64,000 bases of DNA from Sporocytophaga myxococcoides DSM 11118 (GTDB lineage Bacteria > Bacteroidota > Bacteroidia > Cytophagales > Cytophagaceae), in NCBI RefSeq assembly GCF_000426725.1, contig NZ_AUFX01000004.1, positions 372,001 to 436,000 on the forward strand, given 5' to 3'. The position numbers were made by a program, and so were the translations under genes. A model generated the notes under the pieces. It did not search any database. It was not told the origin of the DNA and worked only from the letters and a program-made list of their open reading frames with translations. Of this stretch, positions 35,415 to 43,713 are shown piece by piece. Each line of letters starts with the position of its first letter. The stretch's first letter is position 1.

Positions 35415-35504
35415 ATGTTTGGGGAGTTTAAAAAAGAAAGTAAAAATTTAGCAGAACAACCCATTGAGGGTTATCACAAACAATCCTATCAAAGGAAAAA
35501 ATAG
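35415..35504 (+). CDS. Possible very small protein (29 aa)
   Basis: ATG at 35415 to TAG at 35502-35504 encodes a charged peptide beginning MFGEFKKESKNL. The N-terminus resembles that of small MFGxFKK proteins of Bacteroidota, but the rest does not. It lies alone on the plus strand between two minus-strand genes. It may be a truncated remnant or a chance frame. Confidence 0.25.
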   Translation: MFGEFKKESKNLAEQPIEGYHKQSYQRKK

Positions 35505-35509
35505 ATTTC

Positions 35510-36439
35510 TTAAAAATTCACAGAAAGCATCAACAGCTCAGAATCACCAGCATCATTATCTGTTACAGCAATGGCTATTGTCTCTTTGGAAGATTCCTCT
35601 TCAAATATTGAAATGGATTCGATCTTACCTTTATACATTTGTCCATTATCGTCGATCGGACCCATTTGAAACTCAGCCGGAAGAAGATTATTCATACCTC
35701 CTCTCAGATAGTCGAATTCTCCAAGCTCAAAAATACCTACATGACTTCCAGCCACAATACCATCAAGGTAAGCATTATCTGTATCTTCGGCACTTGCAGT
35801 GAAATAAAGCCTTTTCCCGAATACAGATGCTCCAGAAAAACCTGATGGTACTCCACCAATTTGTGGTAAATGATAGGTCTTAACAAAAGGGAAAGGCACT
35901 AATTGTGACCCTTCACACAAATAAGGAATAAACTCCTCCAGTTTGATCACCATCACCGAATTACTTCCTTTTCTGTTGGCCCTGTTAAACAAATACAAAT
36001 GCTGATCATCCGACGCAGCAGCTTCCAGGTTTAGAGACTCGCCCCCAGTAATTTCATAATTACTTTGAAGTAGCTTATAAAATTCCGTGAGATCAAACTG
36101 TTGTACAAAGTGGTTTTTGTTATACCTGGTAGGCAGCTTAACTAGAAAGACTTTATTTCTTTTATCTGTAGAGCCTGAACCGAAGATGAGTAAATGCTTA
36201 TAGCTGTTAATGGTAACAACAGTCATACACTCAAGATCCGGCTTTTCACTTTTGGGGATTTTATATTCAGCATCAGACTTAAACAATTCAATCTTTTCAA
36301 GAAGCTCAAGATTGTATTTCAGCTTGAACAGATACTTGCTATCATCTCCAATGATATAAATCATTCCATCTACCACCTCGACACCGGAAGCAGAAGGAAT
36401 GTTTTCAAGAACAGCTTTTTTAATAACCTTAGTTTGCAT
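35510..36439 (-). CDS. Beta-propeller-like protein of unknown function (DsbD operon)
   Basis: The ATG at 36439 gives 309 residues with no signal peptide. The chain is beta-rich with repeated strand-turn pairs (SGVEVVDGMIYIIGDD, HLLIFGSGSTDKR, SLNLEAAASDDQHLYLFNR and GASVFGKRLYFTASAE). This resembles the DUF6929/esterase-like propellers of Bacteroidota (tentative). The frame runs upstream to 36592 inside the dsbD coding region, but that part is a shadow. It begins 7 bases after the dsbD stop, so it is the third gene of that operon. A link to thiol chemistry is not evident; only one Cys pair is visible. Confidence 0.65.
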   Translation of the reverse strand: MQTKVIKKAVLENIPSASGVEVVDGMIYIIGDDSKYLFKLKYNLELLEKIELFKSDAEYKIPKSEKPDLECMTVVTINSYKHLLIFGSGSTDKRNKVFLVKLPTRYNKNHFVQQFDLTEFYKLLQSNYEITGGESLNLEAAASDDQHLYLFNRANRKGSNSVMVIKLEEFIPYLCEGSQLVPFPFVKTYHLPQIGGVPSGFSGASVFGKRLYFTASAEDTDNAYLDGIVAGSHVGIFELGEFDYLRGGMNNLLPAEFQMGPIDDNGQMYKGKIESISIFEEESSKETIAIAVTDNDAGDSELLMLSVNF

Positions 36440-36446
36440 GATCAAA

Positions 36447-38195
36447 TTACTCTTTTGGGTGATCTGCCCTGAAGTTGGAGATAGCTTCATGAAGAAAATC
36501 AAGGAAATTAGTAACACTTGGATCATAGGCCGTAGGCTCAGCCAACAATTCCTCAGTAAACGGATCAATAAGTACATAGTAAGGCTGAGCATTGTTTTTG
36601 AATCTCATTATCTGCAATTCTGCATTTTTCTGACCTAAAGTTGTTTTCTTCTTGTCATCCAACTTAGAAACAAAGACATCTGAAGAGTCAAGTTTCGTTC
36701 TATCATCCACATACAAAGAAGCAATAATAAAGTCATTACTTAACAACTTCAAAACTTCTGCATCCGACCAGACATTTGCCTCCATCTCTCTACAACTGAC
36801 ACAACCATGGCCTGTAAAATCAATCATGAGCGGTAGATTTTTCTTCTTAGCACATTCTCTCGCCTGCTCATATGTATAATAGCCATTCAGACCATGTGGA
36901 AGCTTCTTATTTGAACTTGCATACTTGGGTTCATCACAAATGTAAGCTTCATGTGAATTGGTGTATTCCCGAACGATTCCAGGCAAATCAAAGTCATGAG
37001 TAGACATAGGAGGTAGATAACCTGATAATGCTTTTAATGGTGCACCAAATAATCCCGGCACTAAATACATTGCGAAAGAAAAAGCTATTATTGCCAATAA
37101 AAGTCTTGGGACACTTATCTTATGCAAAGCGCTGTCATGTGGAAGTTGATACTTACCTAAAAGGTATAATCCTAGTAAAACAGATAACACGATCCAAATA
37201 GCAATATAGACCTCTCTGTCTAAAATGCCCCAATGGTAAACTTGATCCGCAATGCTTAGGAATTTAAGGGCGAGTGCCAGTTCTATAAAACCTAGAATTA
37301 CCTTTATAACATTCAACCATCCGCCTGATTTCGGAAGCTTGCTTAACCATGATGGAAATAAGGCAAACAATGAAAATGGCACAGCAAATGCAGTTGAATA
37401 GGCTAACATTCCTAAGGCTGGCCTTAGCACCTGCCCTTCTGACCAGGCCATTACTAATATATTTCCAACAATAGGGGCCGTACAAGAGAAGGAAACTAAA
37501 ACGAGGGTTACCGCCATAAAGAAAACCCCATAATATCCTCCTTTATCTGCTTGCTCATCCGCCTTATTAACGATTGATGCTGGTAAAGTAATTTCAAACA
37601 TTCCAAGAAAAGAAAGGGCGAAAACCACAAATACTGCCGAAAAAATAACATTAGGCAACCAATGGGTACTCAGCAAATTTGCAAGCGCAGGACCAAATAA
37701 CAAGCCTATGATAAAATACAATAGGATAATGGACAATCCATAAATGATCGCCTTTTTAACCCCTTCAGATCTTTTTTGATGCCCTCCTGTAAAGAAGGTC
37801 ACAGTCATAGGGATCATCGGAAAAACACATGGTGTGAACAATGCAATAAACCCAGCGCCAAATGAAATTATTATGTAAGCAAGCAATGATACCTGCCCCG
37901 GACCACTATTTCGTTTTTTAAACTTTCTCTCAAGCTTTTCAAGCGCCGTTGGTGCAGGTGATTTTTCAACTGTTCTTGTATATAGACTAGAATCCTTTTT
38001 GGCCGATCCGTCAAGTTGCGACTTCAGCTCCTGAATAATCAGATTATTCAAACTATCTCTCTCGATGAGCTTTTCAATATGCTCACTTGCTTTCTTTAAT
38101 TCTTCTTTTGAAGGAGTACCTTGTGAAAAGGAAACTATAGGAAGAATAAACAGAAGAGAAAAAAATAATGACTTTATAAACTTTAATTTCCCCAT
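36447..38195 (-). CDS. dsbD: Thiol:disulfide interchange protein DsbD, membrane and thioredoxin part
   Basis: The 582-residue protein has a signal peptide and a short coiled coil (about 28-65). An eight-helix DsbD/CcdA membrane domain carries its cysteine pair in FTPCVFPMIP and SFSCTAPIVG. A C-terminal thioredoxin-like domain has C465-V-S-C468. It moves reducing power from cytoplasmic thioredoxin across the membrane to periplasmic disulfide partners and cytochrome c maturation. The N-terminal substrate-facing alpha domain of the classic three-part DsbD is missing here and is encoded by the preceding gene, which overlaps by 13 bases. Confidence 0.92.
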   Translation of the reverse strand: MGKLKFIKSLFFSLLFILPIVSFSQGTPSKEELKKASEHIEKLIERDSLNNLIIQELKSQLDGSAKKDSSLYTRTVEKSPAPTALEKLERKFKKRNSGPGQVSLLAYIIISFGAGFIALFTPCVFPMIPMTVTFFTGGHQKRSEGVKKAIIYGLSIILLYFIIGLLFGPALANLLSTHWLPNVIFSAVFVVFALSFLGMFEITLPASIVNKADEQADKGGYYGVFFMAVTLVLVSFSCTAPIVGNILVMAWSEGQVLRPALGMLAYSTAFAVPFSLFALFPSWLSKLPKSGGWLNVIKVILGFIELALALKFLSIADQVYHWGILDREVYIAIWIVLSVLLGLYLLGKYQLPHDSALHKISVPRLLLAIIAFSFAMYLVPGLFGAPLKALSGYLPPMSTHDFDLPGIVREYTNSHEAYICDEPKYASSNKKLPHGLNGYYTYEQARECAKKKNLPLMIDFTGHGCVSCREMEANVWSDAEVLKLLSNDFIIASLYVDDRTKLDSSDVFVSKLDDKKKTTLGQKNAELQIMRFKNNAQPYYVLIDPFTEELLAEPTAYDPSVTNFLDFLHEAISNFRADHPKE

Positions 38196-38845
38196 TTTCT
38201 CGCAAATGTTTTCAATACTTCAATGGATTCGTCTTTACCATCAGGGGTACGTGTAATCAATTTTGATTTTTGTAATTCAAGCTCTGCTACTGATGAATTC
38301 CTATCCAGTGCACCTGTTGGTTTATTCGGTGTTTTAGGATTAGTCGGAGCAGGGGTCTCTTTTACTTGGCCCGCTGTAACTTTTATTCCATCAAAAGTAA
38401 ACTCTCCGCTCACAGGCACGCACTTTCCGCTTACATCCGTGCAGGCCTGTGCATTCAATGATACTTTGATCACAGGATTATCTTTAAGGATTTTTACTTT
38501 TTGTTTGAATACTCCTGTGCCTTTAAAATATCTGTATTCTCCACCCCAAAGGGAATCATATTTCTTTTTGGAATCTACTGATATAAGTTTTCCAACTACT
38601 TCAAATGATGGATCTTTTTCGATTTCAATTTCCGTTACATTCGGACCAAGATTCGGATCAAAGTCACTTGAATACAAATACCATCCTGATTTGATCTGAG
38701 CTGTAAATATCAGTTCTACTATTTCACCCGCCTTTACTTCCTTTTTTGAAATAGTAGTACTCCATGTAACTGGCTTTTCTATCTGGGCCATCAGACTCGC
38801 AGAAATACCCAGCATTAAAAAGAAAATTAAAATCCTGATCTTCAT
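38183..38845 (-). CDS. Separate DsbD alpha-domain protein (periplasmic)
   Basis: The 220-residue protein has a signal peptide (about 1-20). An immunoglobulin-like DsbD N-terminal domain follows (WYLYSSDFD, then LNAQACTDVSGKCVPVSG) with the redox pair Cys135 and Cys142. It would accept electrons from the membrane part encoded downstream and pass them to periplasmic substrates. The C-terminal extension (about 160-220) is Pro/Thr-rich and then helical. The 13-base overlap with dsbD implies coupled translation in near-equal amounts. Confidence 0.88.
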   Translation of the reverse strand: MKIRILIFFLMLGISASLMAQIEKPVTWSTTISKKEVKAGEIVELIFTAQIKSGWYLYSSDFDPNLGPNVTEIEIEKDPSFEVVGKLISVDSKKKYDSLWGGEYRYFKGTGVFKQKVKILKDNPVIKVSLNAQACTDVSGKCVPVSGEFTFDGIKVTAGQVKETPAPTNPKTPNKPTGALDRNSSVAELELQKSKLITRTPDGKDESIEVLKTFARKWGN

Positions 38846-38878
38846 AAAATAATTGGTGCAGTAATTAAATCTCTATTC

Positions 38879-40246
38879 TTATTTTCCTTTGTTGAGCGCA
38901 CTAAAGTGCTTATAAAATAAAGTGATCGTTTCTATTCCTTTGAAGTAATGATCTACTTTATAACTTTCATTCGGCGAATGAATAGCATCTTCATCCAGTC
39001 CAAATCCCATCAATACTGTTTTCAGACCCAATACCTTTTCAAACAAACTTACAATTGGTATACTGCCTCCATCTCTTGTCGGCAAAGGCTTTTTACCCCA
39101 TACCTCTTCTATTGCCAGACTTGCTGCTTCATAACCAGGAAAGTTCGTCGGTATCAAAGCCGGCTCTCCTCCATGATGCGGATGTACTTCCACCTTCACT
39201 GATTTAGGAGCTATAGCTTTGAAATGCTGGCTAAACTGCTTTGTAACTTTCTCAAAATTCTGTCCAGGCACCAATCGCATGGAAATTTTTGCAAAAGCCT
39301 TCGAAGGAAGAACGGTTTTAGCTCCTTCGCCAGTATAACCTCCCCAAATTCCGTTTACATCCAGGGTTGGTCTAATACCAGTTCTTTCAATTGTGGTATA
39401 CCCCTTTTCTCCTTCAATATCTTCAATGTCAAGTTCTTTTTTGTAATCATTCAGATCGAATGGGATTTTATTCAATTCCTCTCGCTCTTTTGCAGATAGC
39501 TCTTTTACATCATCATAAAATCCCGGAATGGTGATATGATTGTTCTCATCTTTCAAAGAAGTAATCATTTTACACAAAGTATTGATCGGGTTTGCCACTG
39601 CTCCACCATAAATGCCTGAATGAAGGTCTCTTTTAGGACCGGTAACCTCAACTTCAAGATAACACAATCCTCTCAAGCCAACAGTTATAGAAGGACAATC
39701 TTCGGAAATAATCGATGTATCGGAAATTAAAACCACATCAGCTTTTAACTTTTCCTTATTCTCTTTTACGAAAGTATCCAGATTGTCTGAACCTATTTCT
39801 TCTTCACCCTCTATAAGGAACTTAATATTGCAGTTTAATTCGCTGTTTTTCAGGATGGTTTCAAGTGCCTTGATGTGCATGTACATCTGCCCCTTATCAT
39901 CACAAGAACCTCGCGCATAAATCCTGCCATCTTTTATCACGGGCTCAAATGGGGGGCTATTCCAAAGATTCAGAGGATCGGGAGGCTGTACATCGTAATG
40001 ACCATACACCAAAACTGTAGGAGCTTTAGGATCAATAAGTTTTTCTCCATAAACAATAGGATGCCCCTTCGTTGCACAAATTTCTGCTTTAGCTGCCCCG
40101 GCTGCTAATAACTTGTCTTTAATGAAATCTGCGGCCTTGAGCACATCCTGCTTGTATTTGCTATCAGCACTTACAGAGGGAATTCGCAACAGATCAAACA
40201 GCTCTGAAAGAAATCTGTCTTTGTTTTTTTCAATGTATGTATTCAT
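38879..40246 (-). CDS. M20-family metallo-dipeptidase
   Basis: With the ATG at 40246 the protein has 455 residues. The two-zinc peptidase motifs are clear: VYGHYDVQPPDP (His83, Asp85), ARGSCDDKGQ with the bridging Asp, EGEEEIGS with the catalytic Glu, and TRDGGSIPIV and HSPNESYKVDH near the C-terminus. It is expected to cleave dipeptides or related amides in the cytoplasm. Codons upstream to 40264 (MSLCHF) are not conserved in character. It follows the DsbD operon's alpha gene on the same strand, as the upstream neighbour, with 33 bases between them. Confidence 0.92.
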   Translation of the reverse strand: MNTYIEKNKDRFLSELFDLLRIPSVSADSKYKQDVLKAADFIKDKLLAAGAAKAEICATKGHPIVYGEKLIDPKAPTVLVYGHYDVQPPDPLNLWNSPPFEPVIKDGRIYARGSCDDKGQMYMHIKALETILKNSELNCNIKFLIEGEEEIGSDNLDTFVKENKEKLKADVVLISDTSIISEDCPSITVGLRGLCYLEVEVTGPKRDLHSGIYGGAVANPINTLCKMITSLKDENNHITIPGFYDDVKELSAKEREELNKIPFDLNDYKKELDIEDIEGEKGYTTIERTGIRPTLDVNGIWGGYTGEGAKTVLPSKAFAKISMRLVPGQNFEKVTKQFSQHFKAIAPKSVKVEVHPHHGGEPALIPTNFPGYEAASLAIEEVWGKKPLPTRDGGSIPIVSLFEKVLGLKTVLMGFGLDEDAIHSPNESYKVDHYFKGIETITLFYKHFSALNKGK

Positions 40247-40323
40247 AAAATGACACAGGCTCAAAGCCTTTGCTCAAAAAGAGTTTTGCCCAAAGATTGT
40301 TTTATACTGCAATTATAAAAATT

Positions 40324-40410
40324 AAACTGGGATTAAGCATTAAAAAAGTGTCAGTCTTAATCAATTCACTCGATGATATAACTAAGTTATTGATTATAAT
40401 GATTAACAGA
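40324..40410 (-). repeat. Dispersed element, copy 3
   Basis: The plus strand reads AAACTGGGATTAAGCATTAA (40324-40343), then an A run. About 55 bases later comes ATGATTAACAG (40399-40409), preceded by TATTGATTATA. Both blocks match copy 2 at 29830 in order and spacing. It lies about 77 bases upstream of the M20 peptidase start. Confidence 0.5.
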
Positions 40411-40540
40411 TTTTTAATGACTTAAAATTAATTTTAAATTTAATAATCTGCCTTTTCTCGATCGATGATTTAATACAACTTTAAGCTCAGAAATTTCCAA
40501 GCCATTTAATATTTTCCCCCTAAGTATAGAATTACTCCTG

Positions 40541-41437
40541 TTATGAAAAAGTAACCCCTTTTTCCTCAAAACCTTTAAGGCCCTGAAGGCCGCCAGTGTG
40601 AATGGCTATAATTTCAGAATTCTCTGGAAAAAAATCTTTGCTTATCAGATCAAGGATTCCCCAAACCATTTTGCCTGTATAAATCGGTTCCAGTGGAACA
40701 TTAAATTGCCTTTTAAATTCTTTAATGAAAGATGCCAGTTCAGCAGTACATTTGGCATAACCGCCAAAATGATATTGATCTATAATTTCCCAGTTTGTAA
40801 AAATTTCATCACCAAGGAGATTTTCAATATCATTTTTCAAAAATCTTCCCCCTTTTAGCGCAGAAAAGCCCAATATCTTCGGCCTTCCATTCATTCCTTT
40901 GATAATTCCTGCCAATGTCCCTCCTGTTCCTACTGGGCTGCATAAAAAATCAGGGGAGCATTTCAGATTTTCAATCATTTCGGCACATCCTTTTACTGCA
41001 TACTCATTGCTTCCTCCTTCCGGAATTATGAAAGGACTTCCAAATTTTTCCGCCAACTCGCTTAAAAATGTTGGTTCTGTTTTTTTTCGGTATTGCTCCC
41101 TGGAAACCTGATAAATCTTCATTCCACATTCTGTAGCAAATTTTAAGGTTGGGCTTAATTCCCGACACTCATCTCCTCTGATTACCCCAACTGTTTCAAA
41201 ACCAAACTCTTTACCTGCTGCCGCAAATGCATAGATATGATTGGAATGTGCTCCTCCAAAAGTCAGTAAAGATTTATTGCTCAATTCTTTAGCCCTTTCA
41301 AGGTTGTATTTCAGTTTCCAATATTTATTACCCGAAATGCATGGGTGATTTAAATCTTCCCTCCAAATAGAAAATCTGACATTTTTTTCCTGACAAAGTG
41401 GGTGATTTATTTCCTGAAGAAATGGCTTTGGATTCAC
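40541..41437 (-). CDS. PLP enzyme of the ACC deaminase/D-cysteine desulfhydrase family
   Basis: The 298-residue protein has the fold-type II PLP pattern: GNKYWKLKYN with the probable PLP lysine Lys38, TFGGAHSNH binding the phosphate side, and GTGGTLAGI. Members deaminate 1-aminocyclopropane-1-carboxylate or desulfurate D-cysteine. In Bacteroidota most are annotated only at family level, and D-cysteine desulfhydrase is the more likely activity (inference). It is divergent from the pseudouridine synthase gene across 74 bases that include an AAATTGC-G-GCAATTT palindrome. Confidence 0.85.
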   Translation of the reverse strand: MNPKPFLQEINHPLCQEKNVRFSIWREDLNHPCISGNKYWKLKYNLERAKELSNKSLLTFGGAHSNHIYAFAAAGKEFGFETVGVIRGDECRELSPTLKFATECGMKIYQVSREQYRKKTEPTFLSELAEKFGSPFIIPEGGSNEYAVKGCAEMIENLKCSPDFLCSPVGTGGTLAGIIKGMNGRPKILGFSALKGGRFLKNDIENLLGDEIFTNWEIIDQYHFGGYAKCTAELASFIKEFKRQFNVPLEPIYTGKMVWGILDLISKDFFPENSEIIAIHTGGLQGLKGFEEKGVTFS

Positions 41438-41511
41438 TGTTAACCTAACTTTTAAACTGGTTTATTGCTAAATTGCGGCAATTTTAAGAATAAAAAAAGC
41501 GGCGAGGTTTT

Positions 41512-42555
41512 ATGACTGAGGAAATTGAGAATGACCATGACGAACTTTCAGAAGATGCCGATCTGTATGAGCATTTTAGGATTGAAATAGATAAAAAACA
41601 AGCTCCGATCAGAATTGACAAATTTCTGATGGATCGTCTGCCCAATGTTACCAGAAACAAAATCCAGAATGGCATAGAGTCGGAAGCGATTAAAATCAAT
41701 GACAAGGCTACAAAATGCAGTTACAAAATAAAGCCTCTGGATGTTGTTACGGTTTCTCTCCCTCATCCTCCCAGAGAGGACGTTGTAATACCTGAAAATA
41801 TTCCGCTGAACATTGTCTTCGAAGATGATCAATTGCTGATCGTCAATAAGCCTCCGGGAATGGTAGTGCACCCGGCATATAACAACTGGACAGGAACGCT
41901 TGTAAATGCTTTGGCATATCATTTCCAGAATCTTCCAACATCCAGAAATGGAGAGATCAGACCGGGATTAGTTCACAGGATTGATAAAGACACTAGCGGT
42001 CTGCTTGTAATCGCCAAGACTGAATTTGCCATGTCCTATCTGGCCAAACAGTTTTTCGACCACACTATAGAGCGAACTTATATTGCCATGGTTTGGGGTG
42101 AACCAAAAGAAAATGCCGGAACAATCAGGAGCAATATGGGAAGAAGTCTGAAAGACCGTAAAGTTATGGCTGTATATCCGGAGGGCAGTGAAACAGGCAA
42201 GCATGCCATTACTCACTATAAGGTATTGAAAAATATCAGATATGTATCCTTAATTCAATGCAACCTTGAAACGGGAAGGACACACCAGATAAGGGTGCAT
42301 ATGAAGCATTTAGGGCACCCCATATTCAATGATGTGACTTATGGAGGTGATAAAATCTTAAGAGGGACAAGCTTTTCAAAGTATAAGCAGTTTGTTGAAA
42401 ACTGCTTTAGCATTATTCCGCGACAGGCGCTTCATGCAAAAACATTAGGCTTTATTCATCCGACTACCAAAGAGTTTATGCAATTTGATTCAGAACTTCC
42501 TCAGGATTTTAAAGATGCGATTGAGAAGTGGGAGAATTATGTGGAATATGAATAA
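41512..42555 (+). CDS. RluA-family ribosomal RNA pseudouridine synthase
   Basis: The 347-residue protein has an N-terminal S4 RNA-binding domain (about 27-80, RIDKFLMDRLPNVTRNKIQN). The catalytic domain carries LVHRIDKDTSGLLV with the catalytic Asp158, and GRTHQIRVHMKHLGHPI toward the end. The layout is that of RluD/RluC, which modify 23S rRNA; the exact uridines are not decided by sequence. The ATG follows GGCGAGG, one of the better ribosome sites in the window. It converges on a T9SS gene across a 15-bp inverted repeat. Confidence 0.92.
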   Translation: MTEEIENDHDELSEDADLYEHFRIEIDKKQAPIRIDKFLMDRLPNVTRNKIQNGIESEAIKINDKATKCSYKIKPLDVVTVSLPHPPREDVVIPENIPLNIVFEDDQLLIVNKPPGMVVHPAYNNWTGTLVNALAYHFQNLPTSRNGEIRPGLVHRIDKDTSGLLVIAKTEFAMSYLAKQFFDHTIERTYIAMVWGEPKENAGTIRSNMGRSLKDRKVMAVYPEGSETGKHAITHYKVLKNIRYVSLIQCNLETGRTHQIRVHMKHLGHPIFNDVTYGGDKILRGTSFSKYKQFVENCFSIIPRQALHAKTLGFIHPTTKEFMQFDSELPQDFKDAIEKWENYVEYE

Positions 42556-42564
42556 AGTTAAAAG

Positions 42565-42617
42565 TTGTAAGTAATAAGTTTTAAGAATAAATCAACTTGA
42601 GCACTTATTACTTACAA
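42565..42617. repeat. 15-bp perfect inverted repeat between convergent genes
   Basis: TTGTAAGTAATAAGT (42565-42579) is the exact complement of ACTTATTACTTACAA (42603-42617), with 23 bases between. It probably ends transcription of both flanking genes. A/T-only composition and the further TTATTA-type repeats beside it suggest a repeat-derived element. Confidence 0.6.
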
Positions 42618-42636
42618 TCTTATTAATTATAACTTA

Positions 42637-43692
42637 TTATTCAATTACAAGCTTAGAAATCTGCCTTCTCTCACCTGCAATTATTTCAACATAATACATT
42701 CCTTTCTGCAGATTTGAAACATCTCCAAAGATCTGCTGATCTCCGGCTGTTTGTCTTCCTTCATACAGTGTCTTAACCAATTTGCCATCTATTGAATTTA
42801 CATTCACTTTTAACTGAGTCGCTTCTTTCAGGCCATAAGTTAAATTTATCTGACTGTTTGAAGGATTTGGGAAAAGAGTTATTTGTTTAGACAATTCAAG
42901 CGATGCAATTCCTGTCGCAGGCTCTACTGCATTCTGAATAAATAAAACCTGAGATTGAGTTCCAAATCCAGGTATATTTGTTTCGGAAAAGATTATTGTC
43001 AGTACGGGAAATTTTGCAGTTTGAGTATACCAGGTAAACGAAGTAATGTTCGTTGTTGCAGTAACAGGAGTAGGCAATGGAAATATCGTTACTACATCTG
43101 TTATAGTTGCTACATTTTTGATCCTTAAAGCTTTTTCATAAGTGACTCCGTTATTTAGAACCAGAGAAGCTTCTTCATCTGCAATGGAGGTAACAGTTGC
43201 AGTTCTTGTTGAGCTACCGGAAAATCCCGAAAACGAAAGGGTCGCCGTACCGCTAAAATTATCTGTAAAAGTGCTGTTAAGGGAAAACGGATAAGTAAGA
43301 TATTTATAACCATCTGTATTTACAGCATTTCCAATATCCGTATTTTTGTATCCCCAGTTAATCAAATCATTTGTAGTAGCTTCATAATACTGATATTCAT
43401 CTTTTGTTGCTTTAACTGCTTTTAGTGCAAGATTCGCGTTAGGGTAAGTAGCAACATCACCTGAAGGAACAGCTACTACTTCATTAGTATAAGAGCTGTT
43501 TTCAGTCAAACCTGAAAAATCTCTGGAAGTAGCTGGAGTGTTTATTTCACCAACAGTGAGAGCGGACCCATCATACTCACGACTTGTAAATTTGTCACCG
43601 ATCTCATAATTATTTGCTGAAGTAAGTGTAATCTGAGCATTTGCCAGATGTACAGTGAATACGATAAAACAAGCAGATAAAATTTTTTTCAT
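42637..43692 (-). CDS. T9SS-secreted protein with C-terminal sorting domain
   Basis: The 351-residue protein has a signal peptide MKKILSACFIVFTVHLANAQ. A beta-rich middle of about 240 residues, rich in Thr, Ser and Asn, is not recognised. The end is a T9SS type A sorting domain (LFPNPSNSQINLTYG onward, with KGMYYVEI and the final KLVIE). It should be carried across the outer membrane and released or anchored at the surface. The middle contains repeated TATV/TVTS-type strands and no catalytic motif. It stands alone, divergent from the DMT transporter gene by 21 bases. Confidence 0.85.
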   Translation of the reverse strand: MKKILSACFIVFTVHLANAQITLTSANNYEIGDKFTSREYDGSALTVGEINTPATSRDFSGLTENSSYTNEVVAVPSGDVATYPNANLALKAVKATKDEYQYYEATTNDLINWGYKNTDIGNAVNTDGYKYLTYPFSLNSTFTDNFSGTATLSFSGFSGSSTRTATVTSIADEEASLVLNNGVTYEKALRIKNVATITDVVTIFPLPTPVTATTNITSFTWYTQTAKFPVLTIIFSETNIPGFGTQSQVLFIQNAVEPATGIASLELSKQITLFPNPSNSQINLTYGLKEATQLKVNVNSIDGKLVKTLYEGRQTAGDQQIFGDVSNLQKGMYYVEIIAGERRQISKLVIE

Positions 43693-43713
43693 ACTAATTA
43701 AGGTTATAATTTA

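Noticed and set aside
38223-38699. A 158-codon plus-strand frame
   Set aside because: It is antisense to the DsbD alpha-domain gene, which has clear domain motifs; the frame itself has none.
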